A stretch of DNA of 64,000 bases from S36-B12 sp964550285. GTDB taxonomy: Bacteria; Actinomycetota; Actinomycetes; S36-B12. The stretch covers positions 9,749 to 73,748 of the forward strand of contig CAZJYN010000003.1 of NCBI GenBank assembly GCA_964550285.1. The letters run 5' to 3'. The position numbers were made by a program, and so were the translations under genes. Below the pieces are notes generated by a model, which saw nothing but the letters and a program-made list of their open reading frames with translations, was not told the DNA's origin and did not search any database. Shown in pieces: positions 29,153 to 37,265 of the stretch (position 1 is its first letter; each line of letters begins with the position of its first letter).

Positions 29153-29200
29153 GCGAATCCCCCGGATTCCGGGGGATTCGCTTCGCTTCCCCCGGAATCC
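29153..29200. repeat. Palindromic repeat, left copy (terminator-like)
   Basis: A 14-bp perfect inverted repeat (29153-29166 and 29168-29181, built on CGAATCCCCCGGA) forms a very stable hairpin just after gltA. It is followed by a second CCCCCGGAAT block, so three CCCCCGG/CCGGGGG modules stand in a row. It probably ends gltA transcription. The 365-bp stretch 29136-29500 holds no credible gene: only this element, its inverted copy at 29450, and unremarkable sequence between. Confidence 0.75.
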
Positions 29201-29449
29201 CTCCGCGTTTGTGCGTTTTCCCCAGCACGCCTGCATTCATGCGTGGCTTGCGCGTAGCCACTGTCTTTCGCGGATTCTCTTCGACCCGTAGGTGCAGATC
29301 GGTGAACCCTGGGTGAGTACGGAAGGCAAGTCGTCGGGTCGGTATCGGACGCGGTTCGACCGTTCGGAGGGCGTCGTCGCCCGAGTTGCTGCTGTTGGCC
29401 GCTATCGAAACGACTATGGGGTGGGGGAAACGCGCAGATTCGGGGCGAA

Positions 29450-29490
29450 TCCGGGGGAAGCGAAGCGAATCCCCCGGATTCCGGGGGAAA
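29450..29490. repeat. Palindromic repeat, right copy, inverted
   Basis: Positions 29450-29482 are the reverse complement of 29164-29196 with one mismatch in 33. It has its own palindrome around CCCCCGGATTCCGGGGG and lies just after the dapD stop on the other strand. The two copies face each other across about 250 bp between converging genes. Confidence 0.75.
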
Positions 29491-29500
29491 CGGGCAGGGG

Positions 29501-30457
29501 TTAGTGGGGGGTGTGGAGGTCGGGGTTCAGGCCACCCCAGCTTCCCGTGCGCTGGACGGCTTCTAGCGCACCGGATTGCGAATTGCGACGAAAGAGCAAA
29601 TTGGGCTGCCCCGACAACTCCCGCGCCTTCGCGACCGCGCCATCGGGCAAGGTCACCTTCGACCCGGCCGTGATGTAGCAGCCGGCCTCGACGATGCATT
29701 CATCACCGAGCGAGATCCCAACACCGGCGTTCGCCCCGATCAGGCAGCCCGCGCCGATACTGATGACCTCCTTGCCGCCGCCGGAGAGTGTTCCCATGAT
29801 CGAGGCTCCACCGCCGATATCCGAGCCATCGCCGACGACGACGCCAGCGCTGATTCGACCCTCGACCATTGACGTGCCGAGTGTCCCGGCGTTGAAGTTG
29901 ACGAACCCTTCATGCATGACGACGGTGCCGCTGGCCAGGTGGGCGCCGAGGCGGACCCGATCGGCGTCGGCGATGCGCACGCCCTCGGGCACTACGTAGT
30001 CCACCATCCGCGGGAAACGATCCACTCCGAAGACCGTTACGTGGATGCCCTTGGCTCGAGCCCGCATCTGCACCGAGGTCAACCGATCGGTGGGTACCGG
30101 ACCGAGGTTCGTCCAGGCGACGAGCGGCAACTTGGCGAAGATCCCGTCGAGGTTGATGGTGCGCGGACGCACGAGCCGGTGCGAGAGCAAGTGCAAGCGA
30201 AGGTAGGCGTCGGCGGTGTCGCTCGGTGGTGCGGCGAGATCCTCGATGACGGTGCGCAGCGTCACGACTTTCGTTCCCCGCAGTTCGTCGCCCTTGATGC
30301 CGGCATCCAAGTTGGCGACATCCGCGGGCTGTGCCCCGAGCACAGGTTCCGGGTACCACACATCGACGACGGCATCCCCGTCCATGGTGGCGATGCCTAG
30401 TGCCGCGGCCGGGCCGCTGACGGGGGACAGGTGCTCGGTGTTCGTATTCGCGCTCAC
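29501..30457 (-). CDS. dapD: Tetrahydrodipicolinate N-succinyltransferase
   Basis: A 318-residue enzyme that succinylates tetrahydrodipicolinate, the first step of the succinylase DAP route. The C-terminal half is a left-handed beta-helix of hexapeptide repeats (ISAGVVVGDGSDIGGGASIMG, ISIGAGCLIGANAGVGI), and the N-terminal domain is of the long actinobacterial type. GTG 30457 has TACGGT exactly six bases upstream, so the mRNA is probably leaderless. It diverges from dapE with only 17 bp between the two start codons. Confidence 0.93.
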   Translation of the reverse strand: MSANTNTEHLSPVSGPAAALGIATMDGDAVVDVWYPEPVLGAQPADVANLDAGIKGDELRGTKVVTLRTVIEDLAAPPSDTADAYLRLHLLSHRLVRPRTINLDGIFAKLPLVAWTNLGPVPTDRLTSVQMRARAKGIHVTVFGVDRFPRMVDYVVPEGVRIADADRVRLGAHLASGTVVMHEGFVNFNAGTLGTSMVEGRISAGVVVGDGSDIGGGASIMGTLSGGGKEVISIGAGCLIGANAGVGISLGDECIVEAGCYITAGSKVTLPDGAVAKARELSGQPNLLFRRNSQSGALEAVQRTGSWGGLNPDLHTPH

Positions 30458-30462
30458 GCGGC

Positions 30463-30469
30463 TACCGTA
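30463..30469. promoter_or_regulatory. Overlapping divergent -10 boxes of dapD and dapE
   Basis: The heptamer TACCGTA contains TACCGT on the plus strand (30463-30468), six bases before the dapE GTG, and TACGGT on the minus strand (30469-30464), six bases before the dapD GTG. The two hexamers share five base pairs, so RNA polymerase should not be able to fill both at once. Confidence 0.65.
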
Positions 30470-30474
30470 TCCGC

Positions 30475-31539
30475 GTGGGCTCCGCACTGGACTTAACGGC
30501 CGATGTCGTCGAGGTCACCGCCGCGCTCGTGGACATGCCGAGTGAATCGCACCACGAGGGTCAGATCGCCGATGCCGTGCAGTCCGCGCTCGCGACCTGC
30601 CCGCATTTGAGCATCGAACGATCGGGGAACGCGATCATCGCCGAAACCCGCGGTCGGCCGATCGATGTGATCATCGCCGGTCACCTAGACACGGTTCCGG
30701 CGGCCGGCAATCTGCCGCACCGCATCGACGATGAACGCCTCTACGGGTTGGGCTCATGCGACATGAAAGGTGGAGTGGCGATCGCGCTGAAACTCGCGCA
30801 TGACGTCACCGAGCCGCGGCATGGAGTCCGGTACGTCTTCTATGACTGCGAGGAGGTGGCGGCCGTCCACAACGGACTAGCCCGCCTCGCCCAGCAGGAC
30901 CCGGAACTGCTGGCGGCCGAACTCGCAATCGTCATGGAACCGAGCAACGGGGTGATCGAAGGCGGCTGCCAAGGCACCATCCGCGCTGAGATTCGCACAG
31001 CGGGAAAGCGAGCCCACAGCGCGAGGGCATGGCAGGGCAGCAACGCGATCCACGCAGCGCAGGAGATCCTGACTCGCCTCGATGCGTACTCACCCCGTGA
31101 ACCGGAGGTGGACGGCCTTCGCTACCGAGAAGGCTTGAATGCCGTTGGCATCACCGGGGGTGTGGCTGGCAACGTCATTCCCGACGAATGCATCGTCACC
31201 GTGAACTACCGATTCGCACCGGATACCTCGGTTCCGGAGGCGATCGCCCACCTGAAGGATGTCTTCGCTGGCTTCGATGTAACGATCGTCGATGAGGCCC
31301 CCGGGGCACGCCCTGGGCTGCTCGAGCCGAAGGTCGCTGCCTTCGTCGAAGCGATGGGTGGTCAAGTCGAGCCGAAGTTCGGCTGGACAGATGTTGCCAG
31401 GTTCTCGAGTGCTGGGACACCGGCGGTGAATTTCGGACCTGGTGATCCGACGGTTGCGCACACGATCGACGAGTCGGTGTCGATTGCCGAAGTCCGCGCC
31501 GTATCCGAAGCGATGGCGCGTTGGCTCGGTGGTCGATGA
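30475..31539 (+). CDS. dapE: Succinyl-diaminopimelate desuccinylase
   Basis: A 354-residue M20 family metallohydrolase releasing LL-diaminopimelate. The zinc motif GHLDTVPA is near residue 65, followed by GSCDMKGG, the catalytic Glu pair YDCEEVA and the dimerisation domain. A late GDPTVAHTIDE supplies the last ligand. GTG 30475 is leaderless by its TACCGT box. The stop overlaps the start of the LOG gene (ATGA), so DAP synthesis and that gene are co-translated. Confidence 0.94.
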   Translation: MGSALDLTADVVEVTAALVDMPSESHHEGQIADAVQSALATCPHLSIERSGNAIIAETRGRPIDVIIAGHLDTVPAAGNLPHRIDDERLYGLGSCDMKGGVAIALKLAHDVTEPRHGVRYVFYDCEEVAAVHNGLARLAQQDPELLAAELAIVMEPSNGVIEGGCQGTIRAEIRTAGKRAHSARAWQGSNAIHAAQEILTRLDAYSPREPEVDGLRYREGLNAVGITGGVAGNVIPDECIVTVNYRFAPDTSVPEAIAHLKDVFAGFDVTIVDEAPGARPGLLEPKVAAFVEAMGGQVEPKFGWTDVARFSSAGTPAVNFGPGDPTVAHTIDESVSIAEVRAVSEAMARWLGGR

Positions 31540-32090
31540 CCCACACGGTCTGCGTGTTTTGTTCTTCGAGCAATTCCATCGATAGTCGTTATCTCGAATT
31601 GGCGCGTGAGTTCGGTGGACACTTCGGTCCGCGCGGGTGGACGCTGGTCTCCGGCGGCGGATCGGTATCGATGATGGGCGAACTCGCCCGATCGGTCCGG
31701 GCGAGCGGTGGACACACGATCGGAGTCATCCCGCAGGCGTTGAAAGACCTCGAGGTGGCCGATTTGGAGGCCGACGAACTCGTCGTCACCCACGACATGC
31801 GCCAGCGCAAGGGGGTGATGGACGAACGATCCGATGCGTTCGTCGCGCTGCCCGGAGGCATTGGCACTCTCGAGGAACTGATGGAGGCCTGGACGTCGCG
31901 ATCGCTGGCCATGCACGACAAGCCCGTGGTGGTGCTGGATCCATGGGATGACTACGGCCTGCTTCGCCGACAAGTAGATGCGTGGGTGGATCGAGGATTC
32001 GTTTCGAAAACCAGCTTGCAGCGAGTGCATTGGGTGCAAGACCCCGCGCAGGTGCTGACCACGCTCGAAGCGGAGCTCGCCGGTTCGTGA
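31536..32090 (+). CDS. LOG family / TIGR00730 Rossmann-fold protein
   Basis: A 184-residue protein with the lysine-decarboxylase-like fold of LONELY GUY enzymes. The motif PGGIGTLEE at 106-114 and MRQRK at 88-92 define active cytokinin riboside 5'-monophosphate phosphoribohydrolases. In bacteria the physiological substrate is usually a nucleotide of unknown use. It is coupled to dapE by a four-base overlap, as in many actinobacteria, with no proven functional link. Confidence 0.9.
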   Translation: MTHTVCVFCSSSNSIDSRYLELAREFGGHFGPRGWTLVSGGGSVSMMGELARSVRASGGHTIGVIPQALKDLEVADLEADELVVTHDMRQRKGVMDERSDAFVALPGGIGTLEELMEAWTSRSLAMHDKPVVVLDPWDDYGLLRRQVDAWVDRGFVSKTSLQRVHWVQDPAQVLTTLEAELAGS

Positions 32091-32102
32091 TGGAATGACC
32101 GC

Positions 32103-32339
32103 GTGACATTGGTCTTCATCGCCATTGGAGTGCTGGTCATCGCGGGTGCCTTCTGGTACGCCGCCGGCCGCATCGATCCCGTGCTGCCGGAGGATTCGGC
32201 GGATCTGCGTCCGGATCGGCGCGACGGGGAACCGGCCTTCGACGTCGTCGTTCGTGGTTACCGCATGGATGAGGTGGACGCCACCATCTCGGACCTGCAA
32301 GCCGAGATAGCCGAACTCAAGGGCAAGACGCAGCGGTGA
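32103..32339 (+). CDS. Small DivIVA-domain membrane protein
   Basis: A 78-residue protein with an N-terminal transmembrane helix (about 3-21) and a C-terminal DivIVA-like motif, AFDVVVRGYRMDEVDATISDLQ, running into a short coiled coil. Full-length DivIVA/Wag31 steers polar growth; this protein is far shorter and may be a membrane-tethered partner. GTG 32103 is the start; its stop overlaps the next GTG by four bases. A similar small protein stands in this neighbourhood in mycobacteria (Rv1209). Confidence 0.8.
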   Translation: MTLVFIAIGVLVIAGAFWYAAGRIDPVLPEDSADLRPDRRDGEPAFDVVVRGYRMDEVDATISDLQAEIAELKGKTQR

Positions 32340-32809
32340 CAGCGCCTGAACGCGAACTCGTCCACCTCTCCACGGATGTGGTCGTCAATGCCCCGGTGGA
32401 AGCCGTCTTCGCGGCGTTCACCCAATGGGCTGCGCAGGGCGAGTGGATGCTCGGCACGCGGGTGGAGGTGATGGTCGGTGATGGCACGAGCACCGATTCC
32501 AGGCTCGCCGCGTGGACGGGCGTGGGACCGATCGGTTTCCGGGACACCATGACCATCACCCGCTGGGAGCCGCCTTACCGTGTGGATGTCCTGCACACCG
32601 GCGGCCTCGTGCGCGGACCGGGAAGTATGGAAGTTCTCGCGCTTCCCGATGGACGCTCGCGCTTCGTGTGGAGCGAGGACTTGGACTTGCCCCTCGGATT
32701 GCTCGGGCGCATCGGCTGGCCGCTGGTCAAACCTGCGTTCGTCGCCGGGGTCAGGAGATCCTTGCGTTCCTTCGCCCGATTGGTTGAGACGGGCACCCTG
32801 CCGCGCTAA
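32336..32809 (+). CDS. SRPBCC family protein
   Basis: A 157-residue START-like (polyketide cyclase/dehydrase) fold protein, recognised by the opening VNAPVEAVFAAFTQWAAQGEWM and the C-terminal helix VAGVRRSLRSFARLVE. These folds bind hydrophobic ligands in a deep cavity. No catalytic residues can be assigned. GTGA overlap with the DivIVA-like gene indicates coupling. Ligand is unknown. Confidence 0.8.
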   Translation: MTAPERELVHLSTDVVVNAPVEAVFAAFTQWAAQGEWMLGTRVEVMVGDGTSTDSRLAAWTGVGPIGFRDTMTITRWEPPYRVDVLHTGGLVRGPGSMEVLALPDGRSRFVWSEDLDLPLGLLGRIGWPLVKPAFVAGVRRSLRSFARLVETGTLPR

Positions 32810-32853
32810 CCCTTCGGTCACCCGGGATAATGGTTATCCACAAGCCCGCGCAC

Positions 32854-32883
32854 AAGCGCCGGCTGGGCTTTCCCGGGGCGCTT
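32854..32883 (+). other. 7-bp stem in the leader of the DUF3117 gene
   Basis: AAGCGCC (32854-32860) pairs with GGCGCTT (32877-32883) across 16 nt that include GGCTGGGC. It lies between the SRPBCC gene and the DUF3117 gene, downstream of a GATAAT -10-like box near 32824. It may be a terminator for the upstream operon or leader structure. Confidence 0.35.
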
Positions 32884-32921
32884 GCCAGGCACTTCGGGAA
32901 GATGAACGGAAGGGGACTCCT

Positions 32922-33089
32922 ATGGCCGCGATGAAGCCGCGGACGGGCGATGGCCCGCTCGAGGTGACCAAGGAGGGTCGGGGCTATGTGATGCGGGTGC
33001 CCCTCGAAGGCGGGGGTCGACTCGTCGTCGAGTTGAACGCCGAGGAGGTCAAGAACCTAGGCGAAGCCCTCACCGGAGCCCTCCCGTAG
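32922..33089 (+). CDS. DUF3117 small conserved protein
   Basis: A 55-residue protein almost identical in pattern to the highly conserved actinobacterial DUF3117 family (MAAMKPRTGDGPLEVTKEGR, then VMRVPLEGGGRLVVEL). ATG 32922 follows GGAAGGGGA with good spacing, and the leader carries a hairpin and its own -10-like box. Function is not established. Very high conservation and a strong ribosome-binding site suggest an abundant protein. Confidence 0.92.
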   Translation: MAAMKPRTGDGPLEVTKEGRGYVMRVPLEGGGRLVVELNAEEVKNLGEALTGALP

Positions 33090-33108
33090 CAGGCCGCAGA
33101 CCGACTCA

Positions 33109-33729
33109 CTAATCGCGTCGGGTCAAGCACCCAACGAGCATCCCGGATCCTTCCACCAAACAGGCGGACACCCAGGTGTCCTCGCTGCGCAATGACTCGG
33201 CCGCGGACTTGACGGCCGAAGCCTCCGCGTCCCGCCGAGCCGGATCGGCGATGACGCCGTCGGTTCCCACACCGATCAACACGATCGAGCCCCCGATCCG
33301 CAAAAGTCGGCGCGCCTGCTCGAGGATCGCCGGGTATTCGCCCCGGTCGGCGTCGGCGACCACCATGTCGTACGCGCCGTCGGACATGCGCGGCAGCACA
33401 TCCAAGGCCCGGCCGGCGATGAAGCGCACCCGCGAAGGTTCGTGCCCCAGACCCGCGAAGGCCTCGCGGGCGTAGCGCTGGTACTCCGCCTCTAGATCGA
33501 TGGTGGTCAACGTGCCACCTGGGGTCATGCCGGCCAGCAGGGCCGCCCCGGAGACGCCCGTGCCGGTGCCGATTTCGACGACGGCCTGGGCCTGGACGGA
33601 CGAGGCGAGGAAGGTGAGGATCGCGGTCGCGGACGGGGACAGCGGCACCAGCCCCGATTCCTCCGCGCGGCGGCGTGCCTCGTGGATGGCGTCGGGCTCC
33701 ACGGGCCAGGTATCGGCGAATGCCGCCAT
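33109..33729 (-). CDS. SAM-dependent O-methyltransferase
   Basis: A 206-residue class I methyltransferase of the O-methyltransferase_3 type. Motif I is VVEIGTGTGVSGAALL near 49-64, the acidic residue at the end of beta-2 is in TTIDLEAEYQ, and VVADADRGEYP supplies the metal-binding Asp region of catechol/caffeoyl-CoA-like enzymes. The substrate is unknown. In M. tuberculosis the matching gene (Rv1220c) stands beside sigE-rseA-htrA; here htrA follows directly. Confidence 0.88.
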   Translation of the reverse strand: MAAFADTWPVEPDAIHEARRRAEESGLVPLSPSATAILTFLASSVQAQAVVEIGTGTGVSGAALLAGMTPGGTLTTIDLEAEYQRYAREAFAGLGHEPSRVRFIAGRALDVLPRMSDGAYDMVVADADRGEYPAILEQARRLLRIGGSIVLIGVGTDGVIADPARRDAEASAVKSAAESLRSEDTWVSACLVEGSGMLVGCLTRRD

Positions 33730-33860
33730 AGCCGATAGCGATGATTCGGATGATTCGATGGCGCACCTCCTGCTTTAGGACCGCCGATATGACCAACGGG
33801 CGATCGCAGCCTAGCCTTAGGTGTGAACGCTTCGAAGCGAATGGGAAGGCGGCAACGACC

Positions 33861-35177
33861 GTGAGCAACGAGTGGCCGCCTCCTGACGCTGGGCGGGAAG
33901 GTCCGCAGGGACCACCGCCGCCGCAGAACCCGCAGGGCCCGCAGGGCCCGCTGTACCCGCAGGGCCCCCAGAACCCGCAGTACCCGCAGTTCGCCCGCTA
34001 CGGCGCGGTCCCGGGTACCCCCTCGTCCAGCCCCGCGCCCCCGGCTTCCCCGCCGCCCCCCTCGGCGCACCGACGCCGCAAAGGGGTGGGAGTCCTCGGC
34101 GTGATCGTGATCGCGACGATCGTCTCGCTGATCGTCGGCACCTTCGCCGGCCTCGCCGGGTACGTGATCGGTCGAACGGTCGACTCCAACCCCGCGACCA
34201 CCGCCGTGGCTGCGCTGCCCGAGCCGTCCTCGGTGGCCGTCGATCCGCTCCCGCCGGACCAAATCCCGGAGTCGATCACCGAGATGGTGGGCAATGTGTT
34301 GCCTAGCGTGGTTTCCATCGCGATCGAAAACGGTGGTGACCAAGGCAGTGGGTCGGGCTTCGTGATCCGCCCGGATGGCTACATCCTCACCAACAACCAT
34401 GTCGCGGCTCCGGCCGCCGATGGCGGCTCCTTGGTTGTCTTCTTCGAAGACGGTGCCAGTGCCGAGGCTGAGATCGTCGGCCGGAACTCCTCGTATGACC
34501 TCGCGGTCTTGAAGGTCGACGCGGAGGATCTGCCCATCGTGGCCCTCGGCAACTCCGACCAGGTGAACGTCGGCGATCTCGCCGTCGCCATCGGTGCACC
34601 GCTGGGCCTCGAGGGGACGGTTACCTCCGGGATCATCTCCTCGCGGGATCGCCCGGTTACGGCCGGAGGTCGCGGTGAACTCGCCTACATCAACGCCATC
34701 CAGACCGATGCCGCCATCAATCCCGGCAACTCCGGTGGACCCCTACTCAACAGCGCGGGACAGGTGATCGGCATCAACTCCGCGATCGCCACGCTCGCCC
34801 CGTCGTTCAGCGGCGAAGCCGGTTCGATCGGGCTCGGCTTCGCGATCCCGGTGAACTCCGCGCGTCGTATCGCCGAGGAGATAATCCAAACCGGTGAATC
34901 GGAGACGCCCGTCATCGGCGTCACACTCGATACGACCTACACCGATGGTGGATCGCGGATCAGCGAAGTCTCGCCGGGTGGTCCGGCGGATGCTGCGGGA
35001 CTGCGTTCTGGCGACGTCATCAGGTCACTGCAGGGCCGGGAGACCACCGACTCCACCGAACTCGTCGTCGCGATCCGCAGTTACGCACCGGGTGACACCG
35101 TGCAACTGGAGTTCGAGCGTGGAGGTCAAACGCAGAGAGTCGATTTGATCCTCGGTGGATCGCAGGACATCGGCTGA
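33861..35177 (+). CDS. HtrA/DegP-type serine protease with PDZ domain
   Basis: A 438-residue membrane-anchored S1C protease. Residues 1-65 are a Pro/Gln/Gly-rich cytoplasmic tail with repeated PQGP units, then one transmembrane helix near 75-100, the trypsin-like domain and a C-terminal PDZ domain. The triad is His in TNNHVA, Asp in SYDLAVLKV and Ser in GNSGGPL. It degrades or refolds envelope proteins outside the membrane. GTG 33861 is chosen, with GGGAAGG upstream at a slightly long spacing; the frame to 33741 overlaps the methyltransferase promoter region. tatB follows after one base. Confidence 0.92.
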   Translation: MSNEWPPPDAGREGPQGPPPPQNPQGPQGPLYPQGPQNPQYPQFARYGAVPGTPSSSPAPPASPPPPSAHRRRKGVGVLGVIVIATIVSLIVGTFAGLAGYVIGRTVDSNPATTAVAALPEPSSVAVDPLPPDQIPESITEMVGNVLPSVVSIAIENGGDQGSGSGFVIRPDGYILTNNHVAAPAADGGSLVVFFEDGASAEAEIVGRNSSYDLAVLKVDAEDLPIVALGNSDQVNVGDLAVAIGAPLGLEGTVTSGIISSRDRPVTAGGRGELAYINAIQTDAAINPGNSGGPLLNSAGQVIGINSAIATLAPSFSGEAGSIGLGFAIPVNSARRIAEEIIQTGESETPVIGVTLDTTYTDGGSRISEVSPGGPADAAGLRSGDVIRSLQGRETTDSTELVVAIRSYAPGDTVQLEFERGGQTQRVDLILGGSQDIG

Positions 35178-35178
35178 C

Positions 35179-35538
35179 ATGTTCGATATCGGCATCGGTG
35201 AGTTGTTGGCACTGGCGGTGATCGGTCTTCTCATCTTCGGCCCGGAGCGCTTGCCCAAAGCCGCCGCCGATGCCGGCCGATGGATACGCCAGATGCGCGA
35301 GATGGCCACCAACGCGCGCAAGGAACTGTCCGATTCCGCGGGTGTGGACTTCTCCGGTGCGATGGATAGCGTGCGGGAATTCCGGGACCTGCATCCCAAG
35401 AACCTTGCCGCGAGTGTGTTCGACGACGACTCCGACGACGCCACCGATTCGAAGAAGACATCCCAACCGCGCGACAGTGCAACCGACGCCGGAAGCAGAC
35501 AACAACCGCGGCAGTCCTTCGATCCGGATCTGAGCTGA
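35179..35538 (+). CDS. tatB: Sec-independent protein translocase TatB
   Basis: A 119-residue TatB. It has the short N-terminal membrane helix with the conserved LAVIGLLIFGPERLP hinge, an amphipathic helix (AAADAGRWIRQMREM) and a disordered polar tail. TatB binds twin-arginine signal peptides together with TatC. The ATG lies one base after the htrA stop, so the two are co-expressed, as in mycobacteria (Rv1223-Rv1224). No tatA or tatC is in this window. Confidence 0.92.
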   Translation: MFDIGIGELLALAVIGLLIFGPERLPKAAADAGRWIRQMREMATNARKELSDSAGVDFSGAMDSVREFRDLHPKNLAASVFDDDSDDATDSKKTSQPRDSATDAGSRQQPRQSFDPDLS

Positions 35539-35556
35539 CCGAGCGCGAACCCACCG

Positions 35557-36696
35557 TCAGCCGGTGGGCGAGATTCCCAACTGCATTCCGGTAAGACCTC
35601 GAGGTTTGCTCGCCAGCAACTGTGCGACCTCCGACAACGCGATGCTCGCAGGGGCTTCCGGCTGGGCGAGCACGAGTGGCTCGCCCTTGTCGCCACCTTC
35701 GCGTAGCCGTGGGTCGAAGGGGATGCGACCGAGCACGGGGACATCCTTTCCCAACACATTGCTGAGTTGCTCGGCGACGAGGTCACCACCGCCGACTCCG
35801 AAGAGATCGAGTGGTTCCCCGCAATGCGGGCACGGGAACGAGCTCATGTTCTCCACGACACCGAGGACCTTTTGGTGGGTTTGCTCGGCAAGGGTTCCGG
35901 CGCGGACGGCGACGTCCGAGGAACCGAGTTGCGGTGTCGTGACGACGACGAGTTCAGCGTGCGGCAGCAGCTGTGCGGTCGAGATCGCGATATCGCCGGT
36001 GCCGGGCGGGAGATCGAGCAGCAAGACATCGAGGTCCCCCCACCAGACGTCCGACAAGAACTGCTCGAGCGCCCGGTGCAGCATCGGTCCACGGAAGGCG
36101 ACGGGTGTCTCGACGCCACCAGGCTTGAATGGCAGCATCGAGATGACCCGCACTCCGTGGGCCTGCGGTGGCATCAGCATGCCTTCGACCATCGTGGGCG
36201 GGTTCGTGGCGCCGAGGATGCGCGGAATGGAGTGACCGTAGACGTCGGCGTCCAACAAGCCGACGGTCATGCCGCGACTCGCAAGGGAAACCGCGAGATT
36301 CGCGGTCACCGAGGACTTGCCGACACCGCCCTTGCCCGAGGCGATCGCGAAGATCTTCGTGGTCGAACCGGCCTGGGTGAACGGGATTTCCCGTTGATCG
36401 TGACCGCGAAGGGTCTTTTTCAATTCGGCGCGTTGTTCATCGCTCATCACATCGAGGTGCACGTCCACCTTGGAGACATCAGGCACCTTCATGACCGCGT
36501 CGATCACCCGGTCGGTGATGGTTCCGCGCATCGGACAGCCTTCGACGGTCAGGTAGACCCCGACCTCGACGACGCCTCCCTTGCGGATGTCGACGCTTTT
36601 GAGCATCCCGATCTCGGTTATCGGACGGTTAATCTCAGGGTCGTTGACGGTTGCGAGTGCTTCGCGGATTGCGGACTCTTCTGGTTTGGCGGCCAT
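35557..36696 (-). CDS. Mrp/ApbC iron-sulfur cluster carrier ATPase
   Basis: A 379-residue protein with an N-terminal MIP18 (DUF59) domain (about 1-90) and a ParA-like P-loop domain. The deviant Walker A is SGKGGVGKSS near 119-128, and the CPHC motif that holds a bridging Fe-S cluster is near 283. It delivers Fe-S clusters to apoproteins. ATG 36696 has TAGCAT six bases upstream (36703-36708), the leaderless pattern. It converges on tatB. Confidence 0.94.
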   Translation of the reverse strand: MAAKPEESAIREALATVNDPEINRPITEIGMLKSVDIRKGGVVEVGVYLTVEGCPMRGTITDRVIDAVMKVPDVSKVDVHLDVMSDEQRAELKKTLRGHDQREIPFTQAGSTTKIFAIASGKGGVGKSSVTANLAVSLASRGMTVGLLDADVYGHSIPRILGATNPPTMVEGMLMPPQAHGVRVISMLPFKPGGVETPVAFRGPMLHRALEQFLSDVWWGDLDVLLLDLPPGTGDIAISTAQLLPHAELVVVTTPQLGSSDVAVRAGTLAEQTHQKVLGVVENMSSFPCPHCGEPLDLFGVGGGDLVAEQLSNVLGKDVPVLGRIPFDPRLREGGDKGEPLVLAQPEAPASIALSEVAQLLASKPRGLTGMQLGISPTG

Positions 36697-36716
36697 TCTC
36701 GGATGCTAGACCCGCA

Positions 36717-37265
36717 CTACCGCGCAGTTGAACCCCCATCGGGGTCGCTGTCCTGCGTGAGACGACCTTCGATCCCATCGAGTCGCTCGAGCACCTGTTC
36801 CAAAGTCTCGCGCAACTCGCTGCGGACGAAATCCCGAGTTGCCATATCCCCGAGGGAAGAGCGAAGCGATGCGACTTCGCGCGCTAGGTAGTCGCTGTCG
36901 GCGAGCATCCGTTCGTTACGCGCACGGTCCTCTTGGTATTGCACCCGGTCCCGATCCGTTTGCCGATTTTGGGCGAGCAGGATCAACGGGGCGGCGTAGG
37001 AGGCCTGCAAGGACAACAGCAGGGTCAAGAAGATGAACGGGTAGGTATCGGGGCGGATCTGCTCGGGAGCGAAGATATTGAAGGACAGCCACGCGATGAT
37101 GACCAAGGACATCCACGCGATGAAGGCCCAGGATCCGATGTAACGAGCCACGCGTTCGGATAGTCGCCCGAAACGTTCGGAGTCATACGCCGGACGGATT
37201 CCCCGGGTGCTCTCGATTGGCTGATCGAGTCGCATCTCGCCGCTGCGCCGGCGCCCGCTAGCCAT
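36717..37265 (-). CDS. DUF1003 membrane protein
   Basis: A 182-residue protein with two central transmembrane helices containing IGSWAFIAWMSLVIIAW and PFIFLTLLLSLQASYAAPLILLAQNRQ, the DUF1003 signature. A charged helical C terminus, probably a coiled coil, follows. ATG 37265 overlaps the upstream CBS-domain gene by eight bases, so they are translated together, a pairing that is common in actinobacteria. Function is unknown; ion-related roles are speculative. Confidence 0.85.
   Translation of the reverse strand: MASGRRRSGEMRLDQPIESTRGIRPAYDSERFGRLSERVARYIGSWAFIAWMSLVIIAWLSFNIFAPEQIRPDTYPFIFLTLLLSLQASYAAPLILLAQNRQTDRDRVQYQEDRARNERMLADSDYLAREVASLRSSLGDMATRDFVRSELRETLEQVLERLDGIEGRLTQDSDPDGGSTAR

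Noticed and set aside
29292..29673. Several 60-100-aa ORFs in the gltA-dapD intergenic region
   Set aside because: They run through the palindromic repeats, overlap on both strands and have repeat-derived sequence; none resembles a gene.
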